A stretch of DNA of 6,478 nt, taken from the NCBI GenBank assembly GCA_020216575.1, contig JAIUYC010000231.1, positions 1-6,478 on the forward strand, written 5' to 3'. This document shows, in pieces, positions 1-6,269 of this stretch. The translations under genes and the position numbers were made by a program. The notes under the pieces were generated by a model. The model made no database searches, had not been told where the DNA came from, and saw only the letters and a list, made by a program, of their open reading frames with translations. Each line of letters opens with the position of its first letter. Within the stretch, counting starts at the first letter, position 1. The DNA comes from Coleofasciculus sp. S288. GTDB lineage: Bacteria > Cyanobacteriota > Cyanobacteriia > Cyanobacteriales > Coleofasciculaceae.

Positions 1-20
1 TCATTAGGCAGCCATCCCCA

Positions 21-593
21 ATGGACAGGAAAGAATTGCAAGCAGGAATGCAACTAGTCCGCTCGAAGTGTATTCCTCTCAATCAACATCCTCTCTTCCA
101 AAAGAAAGCATCGAAGCAGGGAGAGTTCAACGCATTGCCGCAACAGCCTAACCCCAAAAAATCGCTTTTGTCCTTCCCTGTCAAATCACCGATGGAGGCG
201 CTAAGGCAGCGCACTCAGGAGGGTTTGAGAGGCCTCCAGAGTAAAGCGGAACGCATTAATCAGCTTTCAGCAGAACTAGAGACGGCTGTGTTGGAACTCA
301 AAGCGATTGCTCAAGAAGTCAACCGAGACTGGCGAGCAATCCAGGCAACCCAGGAACCAATTACAGGTGCTAGCAAGAAGCGAAATGCGATCGCACCCTT
401 TGTCCCTGATGTTTGCCAATACCAGGCCATTTATGTCCCAATCGTCCACCAAAAGCAGTCAGGGGAACTCGTGTTGACATCAAGAACTGTAGATTTATTT
501 CAAGCTGAGCGGGAAGCGACGTTACTTGCTCAGACTCTGCGGCGTCGAGCAAAAAGAAAACGACTGACAACAGAGTCAAATCAGCTTACTTAG
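21..593 (+). CDS. Hypothetical basic protein with helical middle segment
   Basis: This is a 190-residue protein that I do not recognise. The first 55 residues are polar, Pro/Gln/Lys-rich and probably disordered. Residues about 57-105 are rich in Glu, Gln, Leu and Ala with few helix breakers (around MEALRQR, LSAELETAVLELKAIAQEV) and look like a long amphipathic helix or coiled coil. Residues 125-160 look like a short beta-rich patch (YQAIYVPIVHQ, GELVLTSRTVDLF). The end is a helix followed by a very basic cluster (LRRRAKRKR, 173-181), which could contact nucleic acid, but that is only inference. There is no signal peptide or membrane segment. The reading frame is open back to the window edge, so the true start may lie further upstream; ATG 21 has only a poor upstream AGG, and ATG 48 (Met10), which follows AGGA directly, is an alternative. 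A HIP1 octamer lies inside the gene. The stop is 7 bp before a MITE-like element. Confidence 0.6.
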   Translation: MDRKELQAGMQLVRSKCIPLNQHPLFQKKASKQGEFNALPQQPNPKKSLLSFPVKSPMEALRQRTQEGLRGLQSKAERINQLSAELETAVLELKAIAQEVNRDWRAIQATQEPITGASKKRNAIAPFVPDVCQYQAIYVPIVHQKQSGELVLTSRTVDLFQAEREATLLAQTLRRRAKRKRLTTESNQLT

Positions 594-600
594 CAATTAT

Positions 601-792
601 AGGACTTACGCACAGACACCACATCTGGTAGGGGCATGGCATGCCATGCTCCAGACTGTCTAACTAGTATGAAACGGCGGTTTATCGGGGTTTGTAAGCC
701 TAGTTAAATCGTTGGGCGACGTACCGATAAGACAGTCTGGCATGCCATGCCCCTACCATTGATGCTTGAGAGACTTTCTTTGCGTAAGTCCT
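601..792. mobile_element. MITE-like element with 12-bp terminal inverted repeats
   Basis: Perfect 12-bp terminal inverted repeats, AGGACTTACGCA at 601-612 and TGCGTAAGTCCT at 781-792, enclose about 170 bp with no coding capacity. The hexamer AATTAT lies directly to the left (595-600) and one base to the right (794-799). This fits a 6-bp target duplication if the element extends to 793, though the AT-rich flanks make chance possible. Inside are two nested stem arms: 627-645 pairs perfectly with 739-757 (19 bp), and 651-660 pairs with 731-740 (10 bp). The left arm contains a perfect 16-bp palindrome, GCATGGCATGCCATGC (634-649). Small non-coding elements with such ends are common in cyanobacteria and would need a transposase supplied from elsewhere; none is encoded here. 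The family cannot be assigned by eye. Confidence 0.8.
661..730. repeat. Interleaved inverted repeats in the MITE loop
   Basis: Between the inner MITE arms, two further perfect 7-bp inverted pairs are interleaved: TAACTAG (661-667) with CTAGTTA (700-706), and TTATCGG (682-688) with CCGATAA (724-730). The order a-b-a'-b' would form a pseudoknot if both paired in RNA, or two alternative hairpins. The first arm of pair a abuts the outer stem, and the last arm of pair b abuts the opposite strand of that stem. No function is known to me. Confidence 0.5.
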
Positions 793-814
793 GAATTATC
801 CATACCTCAAACAG

Positions 815-852
815 AAAGCCACCGCTTTGACCAATCGGTTAAGGGTGGCTTT
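815..852 (-). terminator. Strong hairpin, likely terminator of amt
   Basis: AAAGCCACC (815-823) pairs perfectly with GGTGGCTTT (844-852). An inner stem, TTGACC with GGTTAA (827-832 and 837-842, one G-U pair), closes on the tetraloop AATC, so the hairpin is nearly continuous. Read on the minus strand, the stem ends in TTT and runs into CTGTTTG, which resembles a rho-independent terminator about 100 bp after the amt stop. Read on the plus strand it is followed by TTTTGAG, so it could work in both directions. The T tract is short, which lowers certainty. Confidence 0.6.
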
Positions 853-950
853 TGAGAAGCAATAAGTGTTTTATGGTTAAAGCACGCTACTGGTATTTCC
901 CATATAGTTACCTACAATTTTTGCTTTGGGGCAACTTGAGAACGTTTGAA

Positions 951-2576
951 TTAGTAGCTGCCATGAACTTCACCAGCGCTACCAGCCACTCCCGTGACTC
1001 GACCCGTTAGACCACCCGGAGTTGTTTCTTTAAGGAAGCCTGCATAGGCTTCCATCCCATGTTCGCCAATATCCAAGCCTTCCAGTTCCTCTTCTGGAGT
1101 GACTCGAATACCAAGGATTGCTTTAAGGACTAACCAGAAGATAGTACTCAAGAGAACGGTCATTCCTCCAACTGAAACAACCCCAAGAAGCTGAATGAGT
1201 AGCTGACTCAATCCACCTCCGAAAAATAGCCCCGCAGCCGGTCCAGCTGTGTATAAGGGGATTTCTCCACGTATGGGGACATCGGGACCAAGGCTAAACA
1301 AACCAACAGCCAAGGTTCCCCATATACCGCAAACGAGGTGAACAGAGGTCGCACCGACTGGGTCATCAATCTTGATTCTGTCAAAGAACGTGACCGAGAA
1401 AACAACCAAGATACCAGCAACAATGCCGATGATGGCAGAAGAGGGAACATTAACCCATGCACAGGGGGCTGTAACTCCCACTAAGCCTGCCAAGATGCCG
1501 TTGATGATCATCGAAAGGTCAGGTTTGCCGAGGTATAACCAAGCGGTAATTGTCGCCGCAATGCCACCAAATGCACCGGCTGTGTTAGTGGTAATGGCAA
1601 TGTGTGCGATCGCATTCGGATCGGCTGCCATCGTTGAGCCTGGGTTGAAACCAAACCACCCCAGCCAGAGAATCAAACAACCTAATGTCGCGATGCTCAT
1701 ATTATGAGCGGGTAGGGCATTGATTTGGCCATCTTGATATTTACCGAGACGCGGTCCCAAAAAGGCTGCTCCCATCAGAGCTGCCCAACCTCCCACAGAG
1801 TGAACCACAGTAGAACCCGCAAAATCAAAGAAGCCCCGGTCAGCTAACCAACCACCACCCCAGATCCAGTGTCCGGTGATTGGATAGGCAATCCCTACTA
1901 GCAAGAGGCTGAATATCAAGAAGTCAACAAACTTAATCCGTTCAGCCACCGCACCCGAAACAATTGTGGCTGCTGTTCCAGCAAACACTAGCTGGAAGAA
2001 GAACTTTGCTAACAGGGGTATCCCTGTCCAGTTGAGTGAGCTGAAGATTCCCTGGTAAGCATCTCCTGTAACAGGGCTGTTATCCGCTCCATTTAAGAAG
2101 AATCCGCCCAAGCCAACAAAATCATTGCCATCGGCGAACATCAAACCAAAGCCAATCGCCCAGAATGCGATGGTAGACAGAGCAAACACAACCAAGTTCT
2201 TAGCCAGAACGTTGACGGCGTTCTTCTGACGGCAGAAGCCAGTTTCCAACATACAGAAGCCAGCGTTCATAAAGAACACCAACATTCCGGCAATCATGAC
2301 CCAAAGGGTATCTAGACCTATCTTCAGCTCAAGTGTTGTTGGACCTTCAACGGGTTCCTGAGCAACTGCTACACAACTCCATGCCAGTACGATAATTGCT
2401 GCCAGGGGTATGCAGGCCTGCCAACTCGGAGACAGTCGCTTAATTGCAGTCTGCAACTGTCTGAACGATGAGGGCAATCCGAAAAGTTCGGCTTTTCGAT
2501 TTGAATAGAGTCGCCTACTTTGAGGGAACGACTTCCTCCTGGAATTTTTCTTGAACCGTAGCCTAGACATCATCAC
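951..2576 (-). CDS. amt: Ammonium transporter (Amt family)
   Basis: This inner-membrane channel protein takes up ammonium and normally works as a trimer. The 541-residue protein matches the family throughout. Residues 52-73 are a hydrophobic stretch ending AVAQE, as in a signal peptide, followed by about eleven membrane segments. Key residues by alignment to E. coli AmtB are visible: the gate phenylalanines F198 (in FQLVF) and F310 (in GWFGF), W239 and S314 of the recruitment site, D251 in DFAGSTVVH, and the twin pore histidines H259 and H413. The cytoplasmic tail has the conserved [15 protein letters not shown] (497-511), through which PII proteins regulate these channels. The start is GTG 2576 or one of the two ATG codons that follow it; AAGGA at 2588-2584 is well spaced. 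That start leaves about 50 residues with 14 Lys/Arg and one Glu before the signal segment, much longer than usual. A TTG at residue 41 would give a conventional signal peptide. Which paralogue (amt1, amtB and so on) cannot be decided here. Confidence 0.97.
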   Translation of the reverse strand: MMMSRLRFKKNSRRKSFPQSRRLYSNRKAELFGLPSSFRQLQTAIKRLSPSWQACIPLAAIIVLAWSCVAVAQEPVEGPTTLELKIGLDTLWVMIAGMLVFFMNAGFCMLETGFCRQKNAVNVLAKNLVVFALSTIAFWAIGFGLMFADGNDFVGLGGFFLNGADNSPVTGDAYQGIFSSLNWTGIPLLAKFFFQLVFAGTAATIVSGAVAERIKFVDFLIFSLLLVGIAYPITGHWIWGGGWLADRGFFDFAGSTVVHSVGGWAALMGAAFLGPRLGKYQDGQINALPAHNMSIATLGCLILWLGWFGFNPGSTMAADPNAIAHIAITTNTAGAFGGIAATITAWLYLGKPDLSMIINGILAGLVGVTAPCAWVNVPSSAIIGIVAGILVVFSVTFFDRIKIDDPVGATSVHLVCGIWGTLAVGLFSLGPDVPIRGEIPLYTAGPAAGLFFGGGLSQLLIQLLGVVSVGGMTVLLSTIFWLVLKAILGIRVTPEEELEGLDIGEHGMEAYAGFLKETTPGGLTGRVTGVAGSAGEVHGSY

Positions 2577-2786
2577 TGGATTTTCCTTAATCCGTCAAAA
2601 ACATCCCAATGTTTAGCCAACAACCTGTCAATCAAGGAATTTGAATTGCACCGCACATCTTGATTTGAGGGGCTCAGCTTTACCGAATTCTGCTCCTATT
2701 TACACGTTCTGCTATCAACGGCTAGATTCGCCGCTTGCTAAGAATATTGAGGAGTTTTGTTGGCTGAACTTTTACCTTAAGACAAA

Positions 2787-2815
2787 ACCGTACAAACAAC
2801 TGGAAAGATAGTCAA
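2787..2815 (-). promoter_or_regulatory. Candidate sigma-70-type promoter for amt
   Basis: On the minus strand, TTGACT (2815-2810) is followed after exactly 17 bases by TACGGT (2792-2787). The -35 is good and the -10 matches only at the conserved TA and final T. It would start transcription near 2780 and leave a leader of about 200 bases before amt. No other promoter pair in this gap looked better, but a hit of this quality can occur by chance. Confidence 0.3.
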
Positions 2816-2896
2816 GAGACTTTCAGTTTGTCGTAACGGAAGGTTCTTTGTTTGATTTAAGTCATCAAATCTTGTATTTTCTGAACCCTAAATTTC

Positions 2897-2912
2897 TGTA
2901 TAATATAATACA
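2897..2912. promoter_or_regulatory. Predicted NtcA binding site
   Basis: The sequence TGTA-N8-TACA (TGTATAATATAATACA) is a perfect match to the consensus GTA-N8-TAC of NtcA, the cyanobacterial global nitrogen regulator. Only the outermost 4+4 bases are symmetric; the AT-rich core contains two overlapping TATAAT words. The site lies 321 bp upstream of the amt start and about 101 bp upstream of the start of the exported repeat protein. amt genes are well-known NtcA targets, so the site fits its neighbour. No perfect TAN3T -10 lies at the class II distance on either strand; the nearest are TACAAG at 2876-2871 (minus) and TAAAGT at 2930-2935 (plus). The direction of control is therefore open. Confidence 0.6.
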
Positions 2913-2926
2913 ATTCTGGGGTTGAT

Positions 2927-2941
2927 GCTTAAAGTTTAAGC
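2927..2941. promoter_or_regulatory. 15-bp palindrome downstream of the NtcA box
   Basis: GCTTAAA-G-TTTAAGC is a perfect 7-bp inverted repeat around one base. It overlaps a second palindrome, AAGCGCTT (2938-2945). It lies 14 bp after the NtcA-like box and about 70 bp before the next start codon, a position where an operator or the 5' end of the leader would be expected. No regulator can be named. Confidence 0.3.
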
Positions 2942-3013
2942 GCTTTGGGAACTCTGGATGTCGATCATCTGTCCCATCACCATGCAGTTATTGTTTTCAG
3001 GGAATTGGAAGGC

Positions 3014-4234
3014 ATGATTGGCCGTCAGTTTTTCTATAAATTCGCTGCCACTACCGTTGCCGTTGGAATATTGCTCTCGGCTGTTACCGATTGGGCGGAC
3101 GCGGCAACAATCCTGAAGAATGGCAGCGTTAATGGGTTCATCCGCAGCAACTCACCCTCCTTGCGTTTTAGAAACCAATCCAGGACTGGTGCTCCCTTGC
3201 AGACAGCTCTCGGTGAGGACTATGTCTTTAACGCCCAACGGGGTGACACCATCCAAGTCTCAGTTCAACCTGAAGATGGCAGTAGTCTCTCGCCCATCTT
3301 AGTTCTGATCTCCTCACAGACTGGTGAACAAGTCGCTTACGAGGACAGAGGTAATTCGCTACGGTATCAAGTGCCTGCGACTGGAGAATACAAACTTCTC
3401 GTCTTGGGTCAAAATAACTCTCTAGGACGTTACACCCTTTCTGTTTCAGGAATTAGCCAGGGAACAGCGTCCCAAAGCCAATCCACTCAATCTTCATCGA
3501 CTCAAACAACCGATAGAAGAAGACAACTGCTCCAAAATGAGTATGGACTAACAGTTTTGGACAATTGTCCTCCTGCTAGAGGGACTTTGGTTGTCGTCTC
3601 CTTTCCGGAAGTCGATCAAACCTATACTTACTGTGCCAATGCTAACCGCTTCGTTCGAGCGGGAGAGTATACTTATGATGCGACTAGCGGCGATCTGAAG
3701 CCGGGATCGCCTGTCGCTCAAACCTCTAGTCAAACTACAGATTCAAGAAGGCAACTCCTGCAAAATGAGTTTGGATTGAGAGTGTTGGACAACTGCCCTG
3801 CGTCAAGGAATGGTTTGGTTGTCGTGTCTTTCCCCGAATACGGTCAAACCTATACCTACTGCGCCAATCCTAACCGTCTTGTCAGAGCTGGAGAGTATAC
3901 CTATGACATTAGCAGTGGGGATTTGAAGCCGGGAACACCAACGGCACTCAATCCATCCTCTCAGTCCACCTCGACCACGGATTCAAGGAGACGAACTCTC
4001 CAAAATGATTTTGGATTGACGGTTCTGGATAGTTGTCCTGCCTCAACCAGTTCCTTGGTCGTCGTGTCTTATCCTGAAGGGGGGCAAACCTATCGGTACT
4101 GTGCTAATCCCAACCGTGTTTTCCGAGCTGGAGAATACACCTATAATGCCACTACCCGCAACTTGGAAGTTGCTAAAAAACCTCAACAACAGCAATGTAC
4201 TATAATGCTTGCTGGAGTTTGTATTATCCGGTAG
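3014..4234 (+). CDS. Secreted protein: PPC-like domain plus three Cys-paired repeats
   Basis: This is a predicted exported protein of 406 residues with no function I can name. ATG 3014 is chosen because it puts a classical signal peptide at the N-terminus (MIGRQFFYKF, then hydrophobic AATTVAVGILLSAV, ending ADA at residues 28-30), and AGGGAA lies 9 bases upstream. The frame is open back to a TTG at 2945, but those extra 23 residues would sit in front of the signal. Residues about 35-147 resemble a PPC (bacterial pre-peptidase C-terminal) beta-sandwich: DYVFNAQRGDTIQVSV, then YQVPATGEYKLLVLG and GRYTLSVSG. A Ser/Thr/Gln linker (148-164) leads to three tandem repeats at about 165-231, 241-307 and 321-387. 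Each has NCP or SCP, LVVVS, QTY.YCAN and RAGEYTY, with two Cys 22 residues apart. A tail with four Gln ends in one more Cys pair (395, 403). Eight Cys in an exported protein suggest disulfides. A surface or periplasmic binding role is inference. Confidence 0.85.
   Translation: MIGRQFFYKFAATTVAVGILLSAVTDWADAATILKNGSVNGFIRSNSPSLRFRNQSRTGAPLQTALGEDYVFNAQRGDTIQVSVQPEDGSSLSPILVLISSQTGEQVAYEDRGNSLRYQVPATGEYKLLVLGQNNSLGRYTLSVSGISQGTASQSQSTQSSSTQTTDRRRQLLQNEYGLTVLDNCPPARGTLVVVSFPEVDQTYTYCANANRFVRAGEYTYDATSGDLKPGSPVAQTSSQTTDSRRQLLQNEFGLRVLDNCPASRNGLVVVSFPEYGQTYTYCANPNRLVRAGEYTYDISSGDLKPGTPTALNPSSQSTSTTDSRRRTLQNDFGLTVLDSCPASTSSLVVVSYPEGGQTYRYCANPNRVFRAGEYTYNATTRNLEVAKKPQQQQCTIMLAGVCIIR
3506..4174 (+). 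repeat. Three in-frame tandem repeats (about 201 bp each)
   Basis: The units lie at 3506-3706, 3734-3934 and 3974-4174, with periods of 228 and 240 bp because the Ser/Thr/Gln spacers differ in length. By my count units 1 and 2 share 54 of 67 residues, and units 2 and 3 share 45 of 67, all without gaps. Similarity is also clear at DNA level, for example around the QTY.YCAN segment of each unit. This points to internal duplication, with unit 3 either the older copy or the more diverged one. Confidence 0.9.
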
Positions 4235-4244
4235 CAAGATTCAC

Positions 4245-4282
4245 AAGTTGGCAGGTTAAAGTAGGTTAAAGCCTTCCAACTT
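4245..4282. terminator. Possible bidirectional terminator between convergent genes
   Basis: AAGTTGG (4245-4251) pairs with CCAACTT (4276-4282), and after one mismatch AGG pairs with CCT. The loop carries the direct repeat GGTTAAAG. The hairpin fills the 47-bp gap between the convergent stop codons and touches the purE stop. There is a short TTTT on the plus side (4290-4293) and no clear T run on the minus side, so termination is plausible but weakly supported. Confidence 0.35.
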
Positions 4283-4809
4283 CAAGTCATTTTCTCCAAG
4301 TACTGTTGATAACCAAGTTCATCAAGTTGGGCTTGCTTGTCCATCACCGATTGGGATAAATTTTGGCGATACTGCTGAACTCGTGCTAGTAATTCAGGCT
4401 GATGGGAGGCTAAAATTTGCACGGCTAGGAGACCAGCATTTTTGGCGTTGCCGATCGCAACGGTTGCCACAGGAATCCCTCCTGGCATTTGTACAATTGA
4501 GTAAAGAGAATCGACGCCTTGTAAGTGGCGCGTTGCCACAGGGACACCAATCACAGGTAAAGGTGTCAGTGATGCCACCATACCAGGCAGGTGAGCGGCT
4601 CCACCAGCACCAGCAATAATAACTTTAAGACCACGCTCGTGAGCTGACCGAGCGTAGTCCACCATTCGTTCGGGAGTGCGGTGGGCAGAAACAATGGCAA
4701 CTTCGCACGGTACATCAAAGTCTTCACAGACTGCGATCGCGCCTTGCATGGTAGGCAAATCAGAATCGCTGCCCATGATAATACCAACTAAGGGATTGTT
4801 ATTGGTCAT
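4282..4809 (-). CDS. purE: N5-carboxyaminoimidazole ribonucleotide mutase PurE
   Basis: PurE converts N5-carboxyaminoimidazole ribonucleotide to 4-carboxyaminoimidazole ribonucleotide in cytoplasmic de novo purine synthesis, using the product of PurK. At 175 residues it is close to the normal length for class I enzymes. The family motifs are all present: GSDSD (13-17, with the active-site Asp17), SAHRTP (41-46, with the catalytic His43), [12 protein letters not shown] (66-77), [19 protein letters not shown] (93-111) and [15 protein letters not shown] (119-133). The start at ATG 4809 gives only a five-residue lead (MTNNN) before PLVGIIMG, and no other Met precedes Met12, so the start is probably right. 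It lies inside the heptamer array: codons 1-2 are part of a repeat unit, and no Shine-Dalgarno sequence is visible upstream. It is divergent from nagA and convergent with the secreted-protein gene. No purK is in the window. Confidence 0.97.
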   Translation of the reverse strand: MTNNNPLVGIIMGSDSDLPTMQGAIAVCEDFDVPCEVAIVSAHRTPERMVDYARSAHERGLKVIIAGAGGAAHLPGMVASLTPLPVIGVPVATRHLQGVDSLYSIVQMPGGIPVATVAIGNAKNAGLLAVQILASHQPELLARVQQYRQNLSQSVMDKQAQLDELGYQQYLEKMT

Positions 4810-4892
4810 TGGTCAGTGGTTAGTGGTTAGTGGTTAGTGGTCAGTAGCAACGGACAATGGACAATTGGCAACTGACAACGGACTAAGAACAA
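4803..4892. repeat. Heptanucleotide repeat array spanning the purE-nagA gap
   Basis: From 4803, consecutive 7-base units read TGGTCAT, TGGTCAG, TGGTTAG x3, TGGTCAG, TAGCAAC, GGACAAT x2, TGGCAAC, TGACAAC, GGACTAA, and end directly at the nagA ATG. The first six units are one family (TGGTTAG-like) and the later ones another (GGACAAT-like), yet both keep the same 7-base register. The array occupies the entire 83 bp between the two divergent starts and includes the first bases of purE. Heptamer arrays are well known in cyanobacteria. No -35/-10 pair or ribosome binding site stands out, so the divergent promoters are either hidden in the repeats or unconventional. Confidence 0.85.
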
Positions 4893-6068
4893 ATGATTTC
4901 CAATCTGGATATTATCCATGCTCGCGTGCCTGGTTATCAGGGTTTGCAGCGAATTAGGGTGGATGCGCAGGGCATTATCGAAGTCATAGAACCGATGGAT
5001 AGTAATCTCCCTCCGGGGGGAATTTCTGAATCTCCCAGAATCGATGTTGCTGGGGATTGGGTGTCTCTGGGCGGGGTGGATTTGCAGATTAATGGGGGGC
5101 TGGGGCTGGCGTTTCCTGACGTGGGTGCAGCCGATGAAGAACAATTGAGGGAAATTTGTCAATACCTGTGGAATCAGGGTGTTGATGCATTTTTGCCAAC
5201 GCTTGTTACTACGTCTATCGAGAAAATTCAGCGATCGCTTTCCATGTTTGCTGATTTTTTGCCCGTTACTAAGGGGGGGGCACGAGGGGTTGCCCGGATT
5301 CTTGGAGTACATCTGGAAGGACCGTTTCTCAATCCTGAAAAGCGAGGGGCGCATCCTGCCGAATACTTGCTGCCGCTGACGATGGATAACGTGAAGCGGG
5401 TGTTGGGGGATTACGCTCCTATTGTGAAGGTAATGACGCTAGCATCGGAATTAGACACAACGGGTGAGGTGATTCCTTATCTTTGTTCCCTTGGTATCAC
5501 CGTGAGTCTAGGTCACTCTCAGGCAACTGCTGCCCAAGCCGAAGCTGCCTTTAAACTGGGGGCATCGATGGTGACACATGCCTTCAATGCCATGCCAGGG
5601 TTGCACCACCGAGAACCGGGATTGTTAGGTGCTGCCCTCGTCCATCCCGGTGTGTACTGTGGCATGATTGCCGATGGTGAGCATGTCTGTCGGACAATGA
5701 TTCAACTGCTATTGCGTGCAGGTTCTTATGAAAAAGGACTTTTTTTGGTGAGTGATGCCCTAGCACCCATTGGATTACCCGATGGGGTTTATCCTTGGGA
5801 TACGCGCCAAATGGAAGTGAAAAACGGCACGGCACGGCTACCGGATGGTACGCTTGCGGGGACAACGCTGCCGCTATTGGTGGGAGTGGAGAATTTAGTA
5901 GAGTGGGGGATTTGTGGCGTAAAAGAAGCGATCGCACTTGCCACGGAAGCACCCCGAAAGGCGATGGGTTTGCCTGGAATAGCGGTTGGTCAACCTGCCA
6001 CGTTACTGCGCTGGCATTGGGATGAGGTGACAAGCAAACTAACCTGGCAACGTTTGACCTTTGATTGA
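4893..6068 (+). CDS. nagA: N-acetylglucosamine-6-phosphate deacetylase
   Basis: NagA removes the acetyl group from N-acetylglucosamine-6-phosphate, giving glucosamine-6-phosphate and acetate in cytoplasmic amino-sugar and cell-wall recycling. The 391 residues match the usual length of this amidohydrolase-superfamily enzyme. Visible motifs include GGVDLQINGG (60-69, the Q-x-N form in place of the first His-x-His), GVHLEGPF (138-145, metal ligand Glu142), LGHSQA (His208), THAFNAMPGLHHREPG (228-243, His229), IADGEHV (His264) and the catalytic Asp288 in VSDALAPIGLPDG. LAGTTLPL (321-328) lies where LAGS is typical. All ligands needed for a one-metal NagA are present. ATG 4893 fits the family N-terminus but has only a weak upstream AAGAAC, and it abuts the heptamer array. 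A run of eight G (5273-5280) encodes part of Lys127-Ala130 and the frame stays open through it. nagB is not in the window. Confidence 0.95.
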   Translation: MISNLDIIHARVPGYQGLQRIRVDAQGIIEVIEPMDSNLPPGGISESPRIDVAGDWVSLGGVDLQINGGLGLAFPDVGAADEEQLREICQYLWNQGVDAFLPTLVTTSIEKIQRSLSMFADFLPVTKGGARGVARILGVHLEGPFLNPEKRGAHPAEYLLPLTMDNVKRVLGDYAPIVKVMTLASELDTTGEVIPYLCSLGITVSLGHSQATAAQAEAAFKLGASMVTHAFNAMPGLHHREPGLLGAALVHPGVYCGMIADGEHVCRTMIQLLLRAGSYEKGLFLVSDALAPIGLPDGVYPWDTRQMEVKNGTARLPDGTLAGTTLPLLVGVENLVEWGICGVKEAIALATEAPRKAMGLPGIAVGQPATLLRWHWDEVTSKLTWQRLTFD

Positions 6069-6129
6069 TTCAGCTAGTGAGGATGACTACAGGGTGAGAA
6101 TTCAGTTGGACTTTTTTTATTTTTTAACG

Positions 6130-6161
6130 AACCACAGAGGCACAGAGAGCGCAGAGGAGAG
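6130..6161. repeat. CACAGAG-type intergenic repeat
   Basis: The stretch has three imperfect units, ACAGAGG, CACAGAGAG and CGCAGAGG, preceded by AACC. Purine-rich repeats of this kind are scattered between genes in many cyanobacteria and other bacteria. Directly after it, AGGAGA (6155-6160) can pair with TCTCCT (6172-6177) across an 11-base loop. It follows a T-rich stretch (6111-6125) downstream of nagA that has no convincing stem in front of it. Confidence 0.55.
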
Positions 6162-6251
6162 AAAGGGAGGTTCTCCTGAATCATAATGGTGAATGAGACT
6201 CGATGCCTCGCTTGTATGCGTAGCATCAAGTGTGGGTACTTCACATTTACA

Positions 6252-6265
6252 GAAATTTAAATTTC
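6252..6265. repeat. 14-bp AT-rich palindrome next to permease stop
   Basis: GAAATTTAAATTTC is a perfect self-complementary sequence lying 4 bp past the stop codon of the minus-strand permease gene. It is too AT-rich to be a confident terminator. A weaker inverted pair, GATGC (6202-6206) with GCATC (6223-6227), lies nearby. Otherwise nothing was seen in 6162-6269. Confidence 0.35.
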
Positions 6266-6269
6266 AGCG

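Noticed and set aside
370..579. 69-codon minus-strand frame inside the first gene
   Set aside because: It is fully contained in the opposite frame and has no ribosome binding site or family resemblance.
1372..1707. 111-codon plus-strand frame inside amt
   Set aside because: It is antisense to well-conserved Amt membrane segments, with no start signal or recognisable domain.
2599..2614. AAACAT-CCCA-ATGTTT hairpin in the amt leader as a riboswitch or attenuator
   Set aside because: A lone 6-bp AT-rich stem without T run or conserved aptamer features is not enough.
2945..3013. TTG 2945 as start of the secreted protein
   Set aside because: It would add 23 polar residues before a textbook signal peptide, whereas ATG 3014 has a usable AGGGAA upstream.
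4803..4892. CRISPR-like array
   Set aside because: Units are 7 bases long and contiguous, with no repeat-spacer alternation.
4827..5354. 175-codon open frame on the minus strand across the heptamer array and the start of nagA
   Set aside because: It is antisense to conserved NagA motifs, is partly translated repeat sequence, and has a composition unlike a real protein.
5584..6033. 149-codon open frame antisense to nagA
   Set aside because: It overlaps conserved NagA active-site regions and its product (Pro/His/Ser-rich) looks like a reverse-strand shadow.
6111..6125. T-rich stretch after nagA as an intrinsic terminator
   Set aside because: No adequate GC-rich stem precedes it; only TAGT/ACTA pairing was found.
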